Below, piece after piece: positions 8,347 to 16,338 of a DNA stretch of 47,647 nt. Each line of letters begins with the position of its first letter. Position 1 is the first letter of the stretch. This stretch comes from Litorimonas sp. Its GTDB lineage: Bacteria > Pseudomonadota > Alphaproteobacteria > Caulobacterales > Maricaulaceae. The notes under the pieces are model-generated. The model did no database searches. It was not told the DNA's origin and saw nothing but the letters and a program-made list of their open reading frames with translations. The stretch spans positions 1 to 47,647 of the forward strand of contig JAPYSU010000021.1 in NCBI GenBank assembly GCA_029936425.1, in the 5' to 3' direction. The position numbers were made by a program, and so were the translations under genes.

Positions 8347-8997
8347 ATGAAAGCAGTAAAGTGGGTCTTTGCCTTTTTGGCTTTCATCCTTGTCGCCACT
8401 TTGGCGCATTATTACCTGCCGGATCGGGACATTGTTCAGATTGTCGATACGGATGTGAAACGCATGGATATTTCCGATGTCTCCCCTTTCTGGGACAGGC
8501 CCGATGTCGGCACCAATACACAAATGACGCGCGACGTTCGTTTTATCTATACGGTCAAGAAAAACGGAAAATCCATGACCTACCGGAACGAAGATACGGG
8601 CTGGTCTTTTCCGCCCTATTTCAAATTCGACAGCAGCGATGTGTCCGGCAATGCCGCCAATCTCGCCAGAGACAAAGACCAATGGGTGGCGGTTCGCCAT
8701 TATGGCTGGCGGATAAAGCTGTTCTCAATTTTTCCGAATGCGACCTCCATCAAAAAAGTCAGCGGACCGGACGCGCTCCTTATCCCCTGGTTTAATATCG
8801 TCTTTTTAGGATTGGTGGCATTTTTCGTATTTTGGATTCTCCGCCTGATAAATCGCTGGAAGACCAAGAATGTCGATCCGATTACAGACAGGATTGGGGA
8901 AGAGTTTGACGAAGCCGGCGAGGCCATTTCCAAACGCGGCTCTGCCATGGGTCGGGCCTGGCGAAAAGTTTTCGGAACGACCAAGCCGAGGAAATAA
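8347..8997 (+). CDS. DUF1523 family membrane protein
   Basis: A 216-residue protein with an N-terminal TM helix (about 5-22), an extracytoplasmic domain, a second TM helix (about 145-168) and a charged cytoplasmic tail. The domain carries the DUF1523 hallmarks: VKRMDISDV, RDVRFIYTV, YRNEDTGWSFPPYFKFDSSD, VAVRHYGWRIKLFSIFPNA and LIPWFNIVFL. The family is frequent in Rhodobacterales and relatives and has no assigned function. It follows the small TM gene by 30 nt with a GGGAG site 6 nt before the ATG, and closes the operon. It may be the envelope-facing partner of the AAA+ system, which is inference from position. Confidence 0.85.
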   Translation: MKAVKWVFAFLAFILVATLAHYYLPDRDIVQIVDTDVKRMDISDVSPFWDRPDVGTNTQMTRDVRFIYTVKKNGKSMTYRNEDTGWSFPPYFKFDSSDVSGNAANLARDKDQWVAVRHYGWRIKLFSIFPNATSIKKVSGPDALLIPWFNIVFLGLVAFFVFWILRLINRWKTKNVDPITDRIGEEFDEAGEAISKRGSAMGRAWRKVFGTTKPRK

Positions 8998-9004
8998 ATA
9001 AGGT

Positions 9005-9814
9005 CTATGTCGAAGTCTTTTTTTCCATTGTATAATTCAGCGCCAGCCGGCCGCCATCGACATAGATACATTGCCCGGTGATATAGCTGGCGTCTTCCGA
9101 CAAGAGGAAAGACGCCACACTTGCGACCTCATCCGGGAGGGCCACTCGGCCTAAAGGTGTCCTCGCGGCAATTTTCCCCATCGCGTCTTCATCCCCAACG
9201 ACGCCGTCCAGCATATCGGTCTTGACCGATCCCGGCCCGATAGCGTTGACACGAATGCCATAGGGCGCAAGTTCCAGCGCCATGGCCTTTGTCATCTGAA
9301 GCAAGCCGCCTTTGGACACGGTATAGGCAATATAATCCGGGATGGCGACCGTATCATTGATCGAAGACATATTAACGATGGCATAGGGCCGGTCAGACAA
9401 ATGGGAACGGTCATCGCGATCCTCAATTTCTCTGACCATATGTTTGGCGACGGCTTTGGACACCAGAAACGCGCCGCGTAAATTTACGGCCAGATTCCGG
9501 TCAAAATCTTCCACGCTCATATCCAGCGCCCCGCCTTTGACGGCGATACCGGCATTATTGACCAGACCGTCAATCCGCCCGAAAGCTCCGATGGTTTCGG
9601 CGATCAGATTGTGAACCTGTAATTTATCAGAAACGTCGCATTCGACAAAAACGGCTCGATCTGTCCCTTCGGCCAGTTCTTCGCCGGCGCGATAGCCCTG
9701 ATCCGTATCCATATCGGCCAGAACAACGCGGTGACCGTCCTGAACCAGTCTCTGGGCGCAGGCAAAACCAATGCCGCGCGCGGCGCCCGTCACGATAAAT
9801 ACCTGTTCCGACAT
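9005..9814 (-). CDS. SDR family oxidoreductase
   Basis: A 269-residue classical short-chain dehydrogenase/reductase. The nucleotide-binding motif TGAARGIG is at residues 9-16, NNAG follows in the first third, and the catalytic set is MSS plus YTVSK. Asp after the second strand (VVLADMD) suggests NAD rather than NADP preference. The substrate cannot be told from sequence. I chose the ATG at 9814 because GGAGAG lies a few bases upstream; an ATG eight codons earlier overlaps a hairpin. That hairpin with a T-run lies directly before the ribosome-binding site, so expression may depend on read-through from the small YdcH-like gene upstream. Confidence 0.9.
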   Translation of the reverse strand: MSEQVFIVTGAARGIGFACAQRLVQDGHRVVLADMDTDQGYRAGEELAEGTDRAVFVECDVSDKLQVHNLIAETIGAFGRIDGLVNNAGIAVKGGALDMSVEDFDRNLAVNLRGAFLVSKAVAKHMVREIEDRDDRSHLSDRPYAIVNMSSINDTVAIPDYIAYTVSKGGLLQMTKAMALELAPYGIRVNAIGPGSVKTDMLDGVVGDEDAMGKIAARTPLGRVALPDEVASVASFLLSEDASYITGQCIYVDGGRLALNYTMEKKTST

Positions 9815-9823
9815 AATCTCTCC

Positions 9824-9855
9824 AATAAAAAAGCTCACCCCGACAGGGTGAGCTT
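9824..9855 (-). terminator. Strong hairpin with T-run, between the YdcH-like gene and the SDR gene
   Basis: AAGCTCACCC and GGGTGAGCTT form a perfect 10-bp stem with a 5-nt loop. On the minus strand it is followed by a run of Ts. It looks like an intrinsic terminator for the small YdcH-like gene. Its T-run ends only about 12 nt before the SDR start codon, leaving room for little more than the ribosome-binding site. Confidence 0.8.
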
Positions 9856-9878
9856 GTATAACAGCTATATTTTGAGAT

Positions 9879-10052
9879 TTAAGAGACTAGAACCTGTTTT
9901 TCGGAAATCTCGTCTTTTATTTGGAGTTTTTGCTTCTTGAGCTGCGATATTCGCAAATGATCAGGCATGGGACTTCGCATTTCTTCCTGAATTTTCTGCT
10001 CCAGAGAGGCGTGTTTCGAATTAAGTTGGGTCAAATGCGCTGATAATGCCAT
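9879..10052 (-). CDS. YdcH/DUF465-like small protein, 57 residues
   Basis: A 57-codon gene. The ATG at 10052 is preceded by AAGGAG at good spacing, and the TAA is at 9881-9879. The product begins MALSAHLTQLNSKHASLEQK and contains LRISQLKKQKLQIKDEI, matching the short helical hairpin of YdcH (DUF465) proteins, where a conserved LKKxKLxLKDEI helix follows a Q/E-rich first helix. Function in the family is unknown. A terminator follows 24 nt after the stop. It is divergent from a second member of the same family at 10191, sharing a 138-nt promoter region. Confidence 0.82.
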   Translation of the reverse strand: MALSAHLTQLNSKHASLEQKIQEEMRSPMPDHLRISQLKKQKLQIKDEISEKQVLVS

Positions 10053-10190
10053 TCACATCTCCTTGAGTTTGGTGAGACTTAGCCATTTTCTTATAGCACA
10101 AAAACTTTCCCGAGTCTTATTCCAATTCAAATTCTGAGATTAAACCCTGTTCAGCTTGCCCCTTTGCGCCGGACGCTTTATTAAACCCTG

Positions 10191-10433
10191 ATGTCAAACG
10201 AGACGCCAGATGCCAATAATGATGAAACCTCAGAGCCAACTCAATCTGAGCTTCTAGCTCTGCTTGAAAGATTACGGTCAGAGCACCGGCGCATAGATGA
10301 CGAGATAAAGGCACTCTCCGAAAACGGCGTCGCCGATATGCTCAAGCTCCGCCGGATGAAAAAGATAAAACTGTCGATGAAAGATCAGATTGTCTATCTG
10401 GAAAATCAGCTGACGCCGGACATTATTGCCTAG
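10191..10433 (+). CDS. YdcH/DUF465-like small protein, 80 residues
   Basis: The N-terminal 18 residues are polar and disordered-looking (Asn, Asp, Glu, Thr, Ser). The DUF465 hairpin follows: LLERLRSEHRRIDDEI, then LRRMKKIKLSMKDQIVYLEN and the conserved ending TPDIIA. The protein is soluble and helical with no known activity. No good ribosome-binding site precedes the ATG. It is divergent from a shorter relative at 9879-10052. Its stop overlaps the stop of the convergent GGDEF gene by 4 nt. Confidence 0.82.
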   Translation: MSNETPDANNDETSEPTQSELLALLERLRSEHRRIDDEIKALSENGVADMLKLRRMKKIKLSMKDQIVYLENQLTPDIIA

Positions 10434-11086
10434 ACGATTTTGAGGTGACCCATTTCCAATCGTTCGGACATGCCGCGTTTCGCCTGATACATGGCTTGGT
10501 CGGCTTGATGGAGAATTTCTTCCGCCCGGCACCCCGGCCTGCACGGCGCGACTCCCCAGGAGGCAGAGGTGCTCACAGATCCGCTACCGGCGGAAATCCG
10601 TTTTTCCCGCATTCTGCAGGAGAGGGCTGCCGCCTTGGCCTGGGCAATGTCGGGGGAAGATTTAAATAGAAGAACGCCAAATTCATCGCCCCCGAGACGG
10701 GCCACCATATCGCATTGCCTCACGCCATTAACCAAGACATCACCAACCGCTTTTAGCAAATTATCCCCGACCGTATGACCGTGCGCGTCATTGATGGCTT
10801 TAAACCCGTTCAGGTCAAAGAAAATGAGGGAGCTCACCATATCATAACGTTCCATAACCGTTTGCGCCCGCGCAACTTCGCGCATAAAGGCCCGGCGATT
10901 AAAAACAGGCACAAGAGGATCTGTATCCGCAGCGCGTTCCAACTCCAATATGCGGGCGCGCAACCGAACTATTTCGGATTGTAGAGACAGGTTGTCTTGG
11001 CTGAGTTTCATATCTGTCACGCCCGGCCGATCAATCTCGCGAAAGCTGGCAACGGTCAAAGCGTTGGAAACGCGGCTAAGCGGCAT
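10430..11086 (-). CDS. Diguanylate cyclase (GGDEF domain)
   Basis: A 218-residue protein making cyclic di-GMP from two GTP. A short coiled coil (about 27-53) precedes the GGDEF domain, a layout that favours dimerisation. Intact features are DPLVPVFNRRAF at the domain start, FFDLNGFKAIND (metal/GTP site), LGGDEF at 131-136, and RQCD at 123-126. The last is the RxxD inhibitory site five residues before GGDEF, so product inhibition is expected. There is no TM segment or recognisable sensor domain; the first 26 residues are too short for one. It appears monocistronic and convergent with the YdcH-like gene. Upstream ATG choice is uncertain; Met26 is an alternative start. Confidence 0.92.
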   Translation of the reverse strand: MPLSRVSNALTVASFREIDRPGVTDMKLSQDNLSLQSEIVRLRARILELERAADTDPLVPVFNRRAFMREVARAQTVMERYDMVSSLIFFDLNGFKAINDAHGHTVGDNLLKAVGDVLVNGVRQCDMVARLGGDEFGVLLFKSSPDIAQAKAAALSCRMREKRISAGSGSVSTSASWGVAPCRPGCRAEEILHQADQAMYQAKRGMSERLEMGHLKIV

Positions 11087-11259
11087 ATTGAAAGTCCCCG
11101 GAAACTAATATTCCACCCTGTCTAGCGCTCCAGAGTTAAGAAACGGAAAAGAGGCGGTCTAAAGGAAACGTAAACAGGACTAAAATGGCGGTTGGATTCT
11201 TTGGGCCCATCCTCTAGAAGATATCGCTTTCCCGTCACTATTTTTGGGACTGCACAGAC

Positions 11260-11751
11260 ATGACCTCTAAATCTGCTCCTATCGCCATCATTATGGGCTC
11301 GACGTCCGATTGGCCGACCATGGAACACTCCGCCCATATTCTTGACGGGCTCGGCATTGCTTATGAGGCGAAAGTGATATCTGCTCATAGAACCCCCGGC
11401 CGGCTTTATGATTTCGCCTCCGGAGCCGCCGAAGCAGGTTATAAAGTTATTATCGCCGGGGCCGGCGGCGCGGCGCATTTGCCGGGGATGGCTGCGTCTA
11501 TGACGCCCCTTCCCGTTCTCGGCGTTCCCGTAGAAAGCAAAGCCCTCTCCGGAATGGATAGCCTGCTCTCCATCGCCCAAATGCCCGGCGGCGTCCCTGT
11601 CGGCACATTGGCCATTGGCAAATCCGGAGCCAAGAATGCGGCGTTGCTGGCCGCGGCCATACTCGCCCTATCAGATGAGGCGATTGCGAAACGGCTGAAT
11701 GACTGGCGGGCAAATCAAACAGAGTCTGTGGCTCACAACCCTAAAGGCTAG
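11260..11751 (+). CDS. purE: N5-carboxyaminoimidazole ribonucleotide mutase
   Basis: A 163-residue class I PurE that converts N5-CAIR to CAIR in purine synthesis, working with PurK just downstream. Signatures are IIMGSTSDWPTM, VISAHRTPGRLYDFA, IIAGAGGAAHLPGM and GVPVESKALSGMDSLLSIAQ, all typical, including the catalytic Ser and His. The ATG follows a 173-nt spacer in which I see no clear riboswitch. The gene is 3 nt from purK. Identity is secure. Confidence 0.97.
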   Translation: MTSKSAPIAIIMGSTSDWPTMEHSAHILDGLGIAYEAKVISAHRTPGRLYDFASGAAEAGYKVIIAGAGGAAHLPGMAASMTPLPVLGVPVESKALSGMDSLLSIAQMPGGVPVGTLAIGKSGAKNAALLAAAILALSDEAIAKRLNDWRANQTESVAHNPKG

Positions 11752-11754
11752 ACT

Positions 11755-12828
11755 ATGAGTATAGGCGCTCCCCTTTCGCCCGGTTCAACCATCGGGATAT
11801 TTGGAAGCGGTCAGCTGGGCCGCATGCTGACTTTGGCCGCAGCGCGTCTTGGCCTGAAAACCCATATTTACGCGCCCACAGGGGCGGATAGTCCTGCCGC
11901 GCAGGTCGCCCAGACTTACACGCAGGCAGAATATGATGATCTTGAGGCCGTGAATGCCTTTGCCGAAAGCTGCGACGCCCTCACCTATGAATTCGAAAAT
12001 ATTCCGGCCCAGACGGCGATGGCCGCCGCGCAGCGCAAACCGCTCGCCCCTAGCGCCTTTTGCTTGACCGTCGCCCAAGACCGCCTGACTGAAAAAGAGT
12101 TTATTTCAAAAGAGGCCGGCGTCCCCGTCGCCCCTTTTGAGGCTTTGGAAAGCGAATTCGATCTCAAGAGAGCTTTAAAACGTTTGGGCGGGACCTGCGT
12201 TCTGAAAACCCGCCGATTTGGCTATGACGGGAAAGGTCAGGCCATCATCCGAAGCGAATCCGACATAAAAGCCGCTTGGGAAAAACTTGGCGGTCAATCG
12301 GTCATTGCCGAAGCGTTCATTCCCTTCACGCGGGAAGTCTCCATTGTTTGCGCAAGAGGCGCAGACGGGCAGACCGCAGCTTATCCCCTCGTCGAAAACG
12401 TTCATAAAAATCATATTCTGCATACCAGTACCGCGCCCGCCGAACGGGATACGGGCAAGGCGAGAGACCTGGCATTGAATATTATGGACGCTCTGGATTA
12501 TGTCGGGGTGATGGCGACTGAATTTTTCGAACTTGAGGACGGGAGCTTCCTGGTCAATGAAATCGCGCCGCGCGTTCATAATTCCGGTCACTGGACGCAG
12601 GACGGGGGGTGCACGGACCAGTTCGAGCAGCATATCCGCGCCGTTGCGGGCTGGCCACTTGGTAATCCGATTCCAAAACATGGCGTGGTGATGACCAATC
12701 TCATCGGCGAAGACGCCAATGACTGGAAAGCCCTCGCCCGAGAAGACACTGCCTTCCTGCATTTATACGGTAAAAAAGAAGCGAGACCGGGCCGCAAGAT
12801 GGGCCACGTGAACCGCATTGTAACCTAA
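11755..12828 (+). CDS. purK: N5-carboxyaminoimidazole ribonucleotide synthase
   Basis: A 357-residue ATP-grasp ligase that makes N5-CAIR from AIR, bicarbonate and ATP. The N-terminal GIFGSGQLGRML motif, the central CVLKTRRFGYDGKGQ ATP-grasp loop and the C-terminal NEIAPRVHNSGHWT metal/phosphate site are all intact. It forms an operon with purE (3-nt gap) and is convergent with the COQ9-family gene 16 nt away. Identity is secure. Confidence 0.96.
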   Translation: MSIGAPLSPGSTIGIFGSGQLGRMLTLAAARLGLKTHIYAPTGADSPAAQVAQTYTQAEYDDLEAVNAFAESCDALTYEFENIPAQTAMAAAQRKPLAPSAFCLTVAQDRLTEKEFISKEAGVPVAPFEALESEFDLKRALKRLGGTCVLKTRRFGYDGKGQAIIRSESDIKAAWEKLGGQSVIAEAFIPFTREVSIVCARGADGQTAAYPLVENVHKNHILHTSTAPAERDTGKARDLALNIMDALDYVGVMATEFFELEDGSFLVNEIAPRVHNSGHWTQDGGCTDQFEQHIRAVAGWPLGNPIPKHGVVMTNLIGEDANDWKALAREDTAFLHLYGKKEARPGRKMGHVNRIVT

Positions 12829-12843
12829 ATAAATCTGCGCTGG

Positions 12844-13533
12844 TTAGCCGCGACGTCTGCGGCGTTTGAATTTCGGCAAACCCCCATAACGCAAGGAGCC
12901 TAATACACTCGCAAGGCTGGGCCAGTCTTTGGTTTTGGATTTAACCTGCCATTTGAATTTCTCGAATTGCATGACATTGGCAATTCGGGCGTCCAGAAAT
13001 TCTCGCGCTTTCCCCTTGTCAGGGTCATCATCATTAAGCCAGACTGGTAAGGTCGTCCCTATGACGCCGGATAATATCGTGCGCTTCGAATAATAATTTG
13101 CATCTGTTGAGGTATCGCCAATGGCCCGCCAGATGGTGTCCGCCGCCGCCCATAACTGCCCAGGCCCGCTAAGACGCCCGCCCAATAACGTGTCAGGCAA
13201 AGCCAAGCGGGACAAAGCGCGGTGAGCCGCTTCTTCAAAAGGGTGGATGGTTTCCAATCTGGCCACGACGCCTTGCGTCACACGGTCCCGGATCTTCATG
13301 TTTTCGATATCCATCGCGGAGATGGCTTCTTCTGTTTTTATATTTAATTGCTCCGACCAATAGGCCAGTAAATCAAGCGCGCCTTCGGGGAAATAAAGAG
13401 CGTCTGCGCCCTCTGGCAAGTCGGCGGCTTTGATGGATTGGCGCAGCATTTTATCCGTCCAGCCTTCAAAGGCGACCATAGGCAGGGCCGCCTGTAAAAT
13501 GCGTTCGCGCGGGGATGGGCCTGTTTCGGTCAT
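12844..13533 (-). CDS. COQ9 family protein
   Basis: A 229-residue alphaproteobacterial COQ9 homologue. The first part resembles a TetR-like helix-turn-helix (RERILQAALPMVAFEGWTDK), as is usual for COQ9. The C-terminal lipid-binding part has LPVWLNDDDPDKGKAREFLD, shared in the family. In mitochondria COQ9 binds lipid and presents ubiquinone precursors to COQ7; a bacterial role in ubiquinone synthesis is inferred. The end is strongly basic (KFKRRRRRG). It is separated from the ABC genes by 67 nt and is convergent with purK. Confidence 0.88.
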   Translation of the reverse strand: MTETGPSPRERILQAALPMVAFEGWTDKMLRQSIKAADLPEGADALYFPEGALDLLAYWSEQLNIKTEEAISAMDIENMKIRDRVTQGVVARLETIHPFEEAAHRALSRLALPDTLLGGRLSGPGQLWAAADTIWRAIGDTSTDANYYSKRTILSGVIGTTLPVWLNDDDPDKGKAREFLDARIANVMQFEKFKWQVKSKTKDWPSLASVLGSLRYGGLPKFKRRRRRG

Positions 13534-13600
13534 AGGCTTTATATAGGATGGCCGCGCCGCCCTGTCACCTCTCCGCCGCTTTATGCCGCAGATAATCGGC

Positions 13601-15076
13601 TTAGCTTTGACGCGAAAGCTTTCGTTTGAACCAACCGGTAATGGCGTTCATGCCGGAACCGGACAGCACGCCGTAGCGGAAGACGCGCCCCGCCGCCCAG
13701 ACAACGCCGAGTGAGAGCAAACCGAGAAGCACCGCAGATAAAATCAGCTCCCAGAGCGGGGGATCAGACGGCAAACGGATCAGTACGGCAAAGGGCGCCG
13801 AGAGTGGGAAAAGGCTCGCCAGGCGCAATAGCGGACTGTCCGGTGTGGCAAGGCCCAATGGCACGACCAGAACGCAGAGCGTCAGCACAATGACGATCGG
13901 AGTGGTCATAGTCTGGGCGTCCTGCATGGACTGGCTGAGCGCGCCAAGCGCAATAAAGCACGCGCCGTAGAAAATATATCCCAAGATAAGGAAGATGAAA
14001 AAGAAGATGACGAGCTTCGGCGTGAAACTCTGTGCCAAGGCCTGTGCGACTTCACTATCCCCGGACAAGGCAATGACCGTGCCCCCGAAAAGGGCGAGCA
14101 GGAGGTAAGGCGCCATGGCCGTGAGAGTGAGGGCCGCAACCCCCAATAGCTTGCCGAATATAATTTCGGAAAAGCGGGTCGACGCCAACATCATTTCCAG
14201 AAGCTTGTTCAGCTTCTCTTCCAGCATGGACGTCAGCAGCATATAAGCGCCGGAGAAGACCGACAGCCAGAGAAAGGCGGAGAGGCCTGCCGCCACGTAA
14301 TAGGGCACCTTGTCGGCATCTGAGACCGCCTGGGAAGTCGTCTCATCAGCAACTTTAGTGGGATCAAAGCTTTCCACTTCCATTCGGGTTTCCTTGGCTT
14401 CGGCCAACCCTTCTCGAGTCAAGTTGCCCGTTGCCAGGTAATTCTCTTCTGCCTGATTCCTGAAGTAGTCCGCAGTCAAATTTTTAAGATCGGACGCATT
14501 AATATTTTTAGACCAGTACTCCGCCTTCGGGCCTTCCTCAGTTTGTGAAATATACAGAAGTCCGTCGAGAGAGCGGGGTTTCCCGTCTATTTGAATTAGA
14601 CTTTCACCTTTTAAATAGGGCTGCGAATCCTCAAGAGTGTCCGCCGGGGGATCGACAAAATTGACCTTGCTGTCGAGCGACTTCAACTGCCCTTCTAATG
14701 ACGGAACTTCACGCTCGATCCGGGCTTTGGCCGCGACTGAGCCGTCCTGCTCCAAAGTTTCCCGTATATCGGCTTCCTGCTCGTCAGATAGAATCGCGGC
14801 GCCGAGACCATCTATAAAGCGTTCAACTTTTCTTTTCTGTTTTTGTTCATGTAGCGCCAAAATACCGTCGGCATATTCTCCCGTTTCATCGAGAATCGTT
14901 TCATATCGCGGCGGGGAGAGTTCGACATCTAGCGAGGCAAAGCCAATGCCGAATCCCATGCCAATAAAGGGCATGAGAAAGGAAATCCAAAAACCCCAGG
15001 TTTTGATATATCCCAGATAATCCCGACGGGCGATGAGGAAAGTGCGGCGTAAATTAACAGCAGGCAAAACGGACAT
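13601..15076 (-). CDS. ABC-2 type transporter permease, NatB-like
   Basis: A 491-residue membrane protein. One TM helix near 24-47 is followed by a large extracytoplasmic region (about 50-255) containing coiled, charged stretches. A C-terminal bundle of about five to six TM helices (about 260-475) ends in the basic tail GWFKRKLSRQS. This is the layout of NatB/ABC-2 export permeases. The ATPase partner is 2 nt upstream in the same transcript. Relatives export sodium or drugs, but the substrate here cannot be set. The tail SVLPAVNLRRTFLIARRDYL at the start is typical of these permeases. Confidence 0.88.
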   Translation of the reverse strand: MSVLPAVNLRRTFLIARRDYLGYIKTWGFWISFLMPFIGMGFGIGFASLDVELSPPRYETILDETGEYADGILALHEQKQKRKVERFIDGLGAAILSDEQEADIRETLEQDGSVAAKARIEREVPSLEGQLKSLDSKVNFVDPPADTLEDSQPYLKGESLIQIDGKPRSLDGLLYISQTEEGPKAEYWSKNINASDLKNLTADYFRNQAEENYLATGNLTREGLAEAKETRMEVESFDPTKVADETTSQAVSDADKVPYYVAAGLSAFLWLSVFSGAYMLLTSMLEEKLNKLLEMMLASTRFSEIIFGKLLGVAALTLTAMAPYLLLALFGGTVIALSGDSEVAQALAQSFTPKLVIFFFIFLILGYIFYGACFIALGALSQSMQDAQTMTTPIVIVLTLCVLVVPLGLATPDSPLLRLASLFPLSAPFAVLIRLPSDPPLWELILSAVLLGLLSLGVVWAAGRVFRYGVLSGSGMNAITGWFKRKLSRQS

Positions 15077-15078
15077 GA

Positions 15079-16053
15079 TTACGCCTCCTCTTGATCAGGA
15101 TTGTTTTCAGAAAACTCTTTTGCCATGTCGGCCTCTAAAGAGGCACGCACATCGTCCCCGACCAGCTCAACGAATGCTTCATGCAATGTCGGCTGTTTCG
15201 GTTCAAACTGAGTGAGTTTTATCTTTTCGGCGACGCAGCGCTCCAGTACAGCCTGGCTCTGCGCGGTATCTCTTAATATGACATTCAATCCCCCGTCACG
15301 GCGGGTTTCGACGTCTTTGGCAAAAGGCTGAACAATGTCCATAAGGCGGTCGTCTTCAGAGGCGATCACCATTCGGCGCGGCGCTTTGGACAGAGCGGCC
15401 TCGGTGGAGCCGTCAAAGACAACTTCCCCGCCGCCCATCAGGATAATCCGGTCACAGAGGCGTTCGGCATGTTCCATCACATGAGTCGAGAAAATAATCG
15501 TTTTACCGCGTCCGGCGATCTCGCTGACAATACCTTCGAGCACGCGTTGATTGACAGGATCGAGGCCGGAAAACGGCTCGTCCAGAATGTAAAATTCCGG
15601 ATCATGCGCGATCGCCGAGAGGAGCTGCACCTTCTGAGCCATGCCCTTGGACATGTCTTTATTCTTCTTGCGTTTGGCCTCTGACAGGCCGTAGCGATCC
15701 AGCAGGTCATCGGCGAGAGTAAAGGCTTCTTTTTTCCCGATACCGTTGAGGCGCGCCATATGGGCGATGCTTTCGCGGGCGGTCTGTTTCTTATAGAGTC
15801 CGCGTTCTTCGGGCAAAAATCCAATCCGCCCAAAGGCGTTTTCGCCCGGCGTTTCATTAAATAATTTCACGTCCCCTGTATCGGGCGGGATAAGACCGAG
15901 CGCCATACGGATCGTTGTTGTTTTCCCCGCTCCGTTCGGGCCCAGAAATCCAACCACTTCGCCGCGTTTTATAGTGAAGCTGACATCTCTGACGGCGGAT
16001 TTTCCGCCAAAGCTTTTGGAGACATTTTGGAGGGAGAGCGGAGATGAGGACAT
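15079..16053 (-). CDS. ABC transporter ATP-binding protein, NatA-like
   Basis: A 324-residue ATPase for the ABC exporter. Walker A is GPNGAGKTTT (about 38-47). The signature loop is degenerate, KDMSKGMAQKVQLL rather than LSGGQ, which is common in this subfamily. Walker B is FYILDEPFSGLDP and the switch His lies in STHVMEHAE. A C-terminal accessory domain of about 80 residues follows, as in NatA-type proteins. I chose the ATG at 16053 (MSSSPLSL) over an upstream start at 16113 because the domain begins there; the ribosome-binding site is weak in either case. Transcription continues into the permease. Confidence 0.92.
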   Translation of the reverse strand: MSSSPLSLQNVSKSFGGKSAVRDVSFTIKRGEVVGFLGPNGAGKTTTIRMALGLIPPDTGDVKLFNETPGENAFGRIGFLPEERGLYKKQTARESIAHMARLNGIGKKEAFTLADDLLDRYGLSEAKRKKNKDMSKGMAQKVQLLSAIAHDPEFYILDEPFSGLDPVNQRVLEGIVSEIAGRGKTIIFSTHVMEHAERLCDRIILMGGGEVVFDGSTEAALSKAPRRMVIASEDDRLMDIVQPFAKDVETRRDGGLNVILRDTAQSQAVLERCVAEKIKLTQFEPKQPTLHEAFVELVGDDVRASLEADMAKEFSENNPDQEEA

Positions 16054-16152
16054 AGGGGTCTTTAGCGTTATTGAAATCGTCCTGACAAGGTGAGTTTCAA
16101 AAACGGGAACCAAATATTCAGAAGAGGTGTATTTTCAAAAAAGGAGACCGAT

Positions 16153-16338
16153 ATGAAAGCCAAATCCAAAGCCCAGCAAAAGGCCGCCGGCGCCGCGCTC
16201 TCGGCCAAACGCGGAGAGATCAAGAAAAGCGACCTCCAAGGCGCGTCCGTCGAAATGTATGAAACAATGACCGAGGAAGAGCTCGACGATATGGCCTCGA
16301 CCAAGCGCGAAGATTTGCCGGACAAGGTCGAGGATTAA
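16153..16338 (+). CDS. DUF3008 family small protein
   Basis: A 61-residue hydrophilic protein. The sequence MKAKSKAQQKAAGAALSAKR, then SDLQGASVEMYETM, TEEELDDMASTKRE and an LPDK ending, matches DUF3008, a family of small charged proteins common in proteobacteria with no firm function (sometimes stress-related). The start is set by AAGGAG six bases before the ATG at 16153; an in-frame upstream ATG at 16090 lacks this support. Its last 4 nt overlap the stop of the convergent hydrolase gene. Confidence 0.9.
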   Translation: MKAKSKAQQKAAGAALSAKRGEIKKSDLQGASVEMYETMTEEELDDMASTKREDLPDKVED

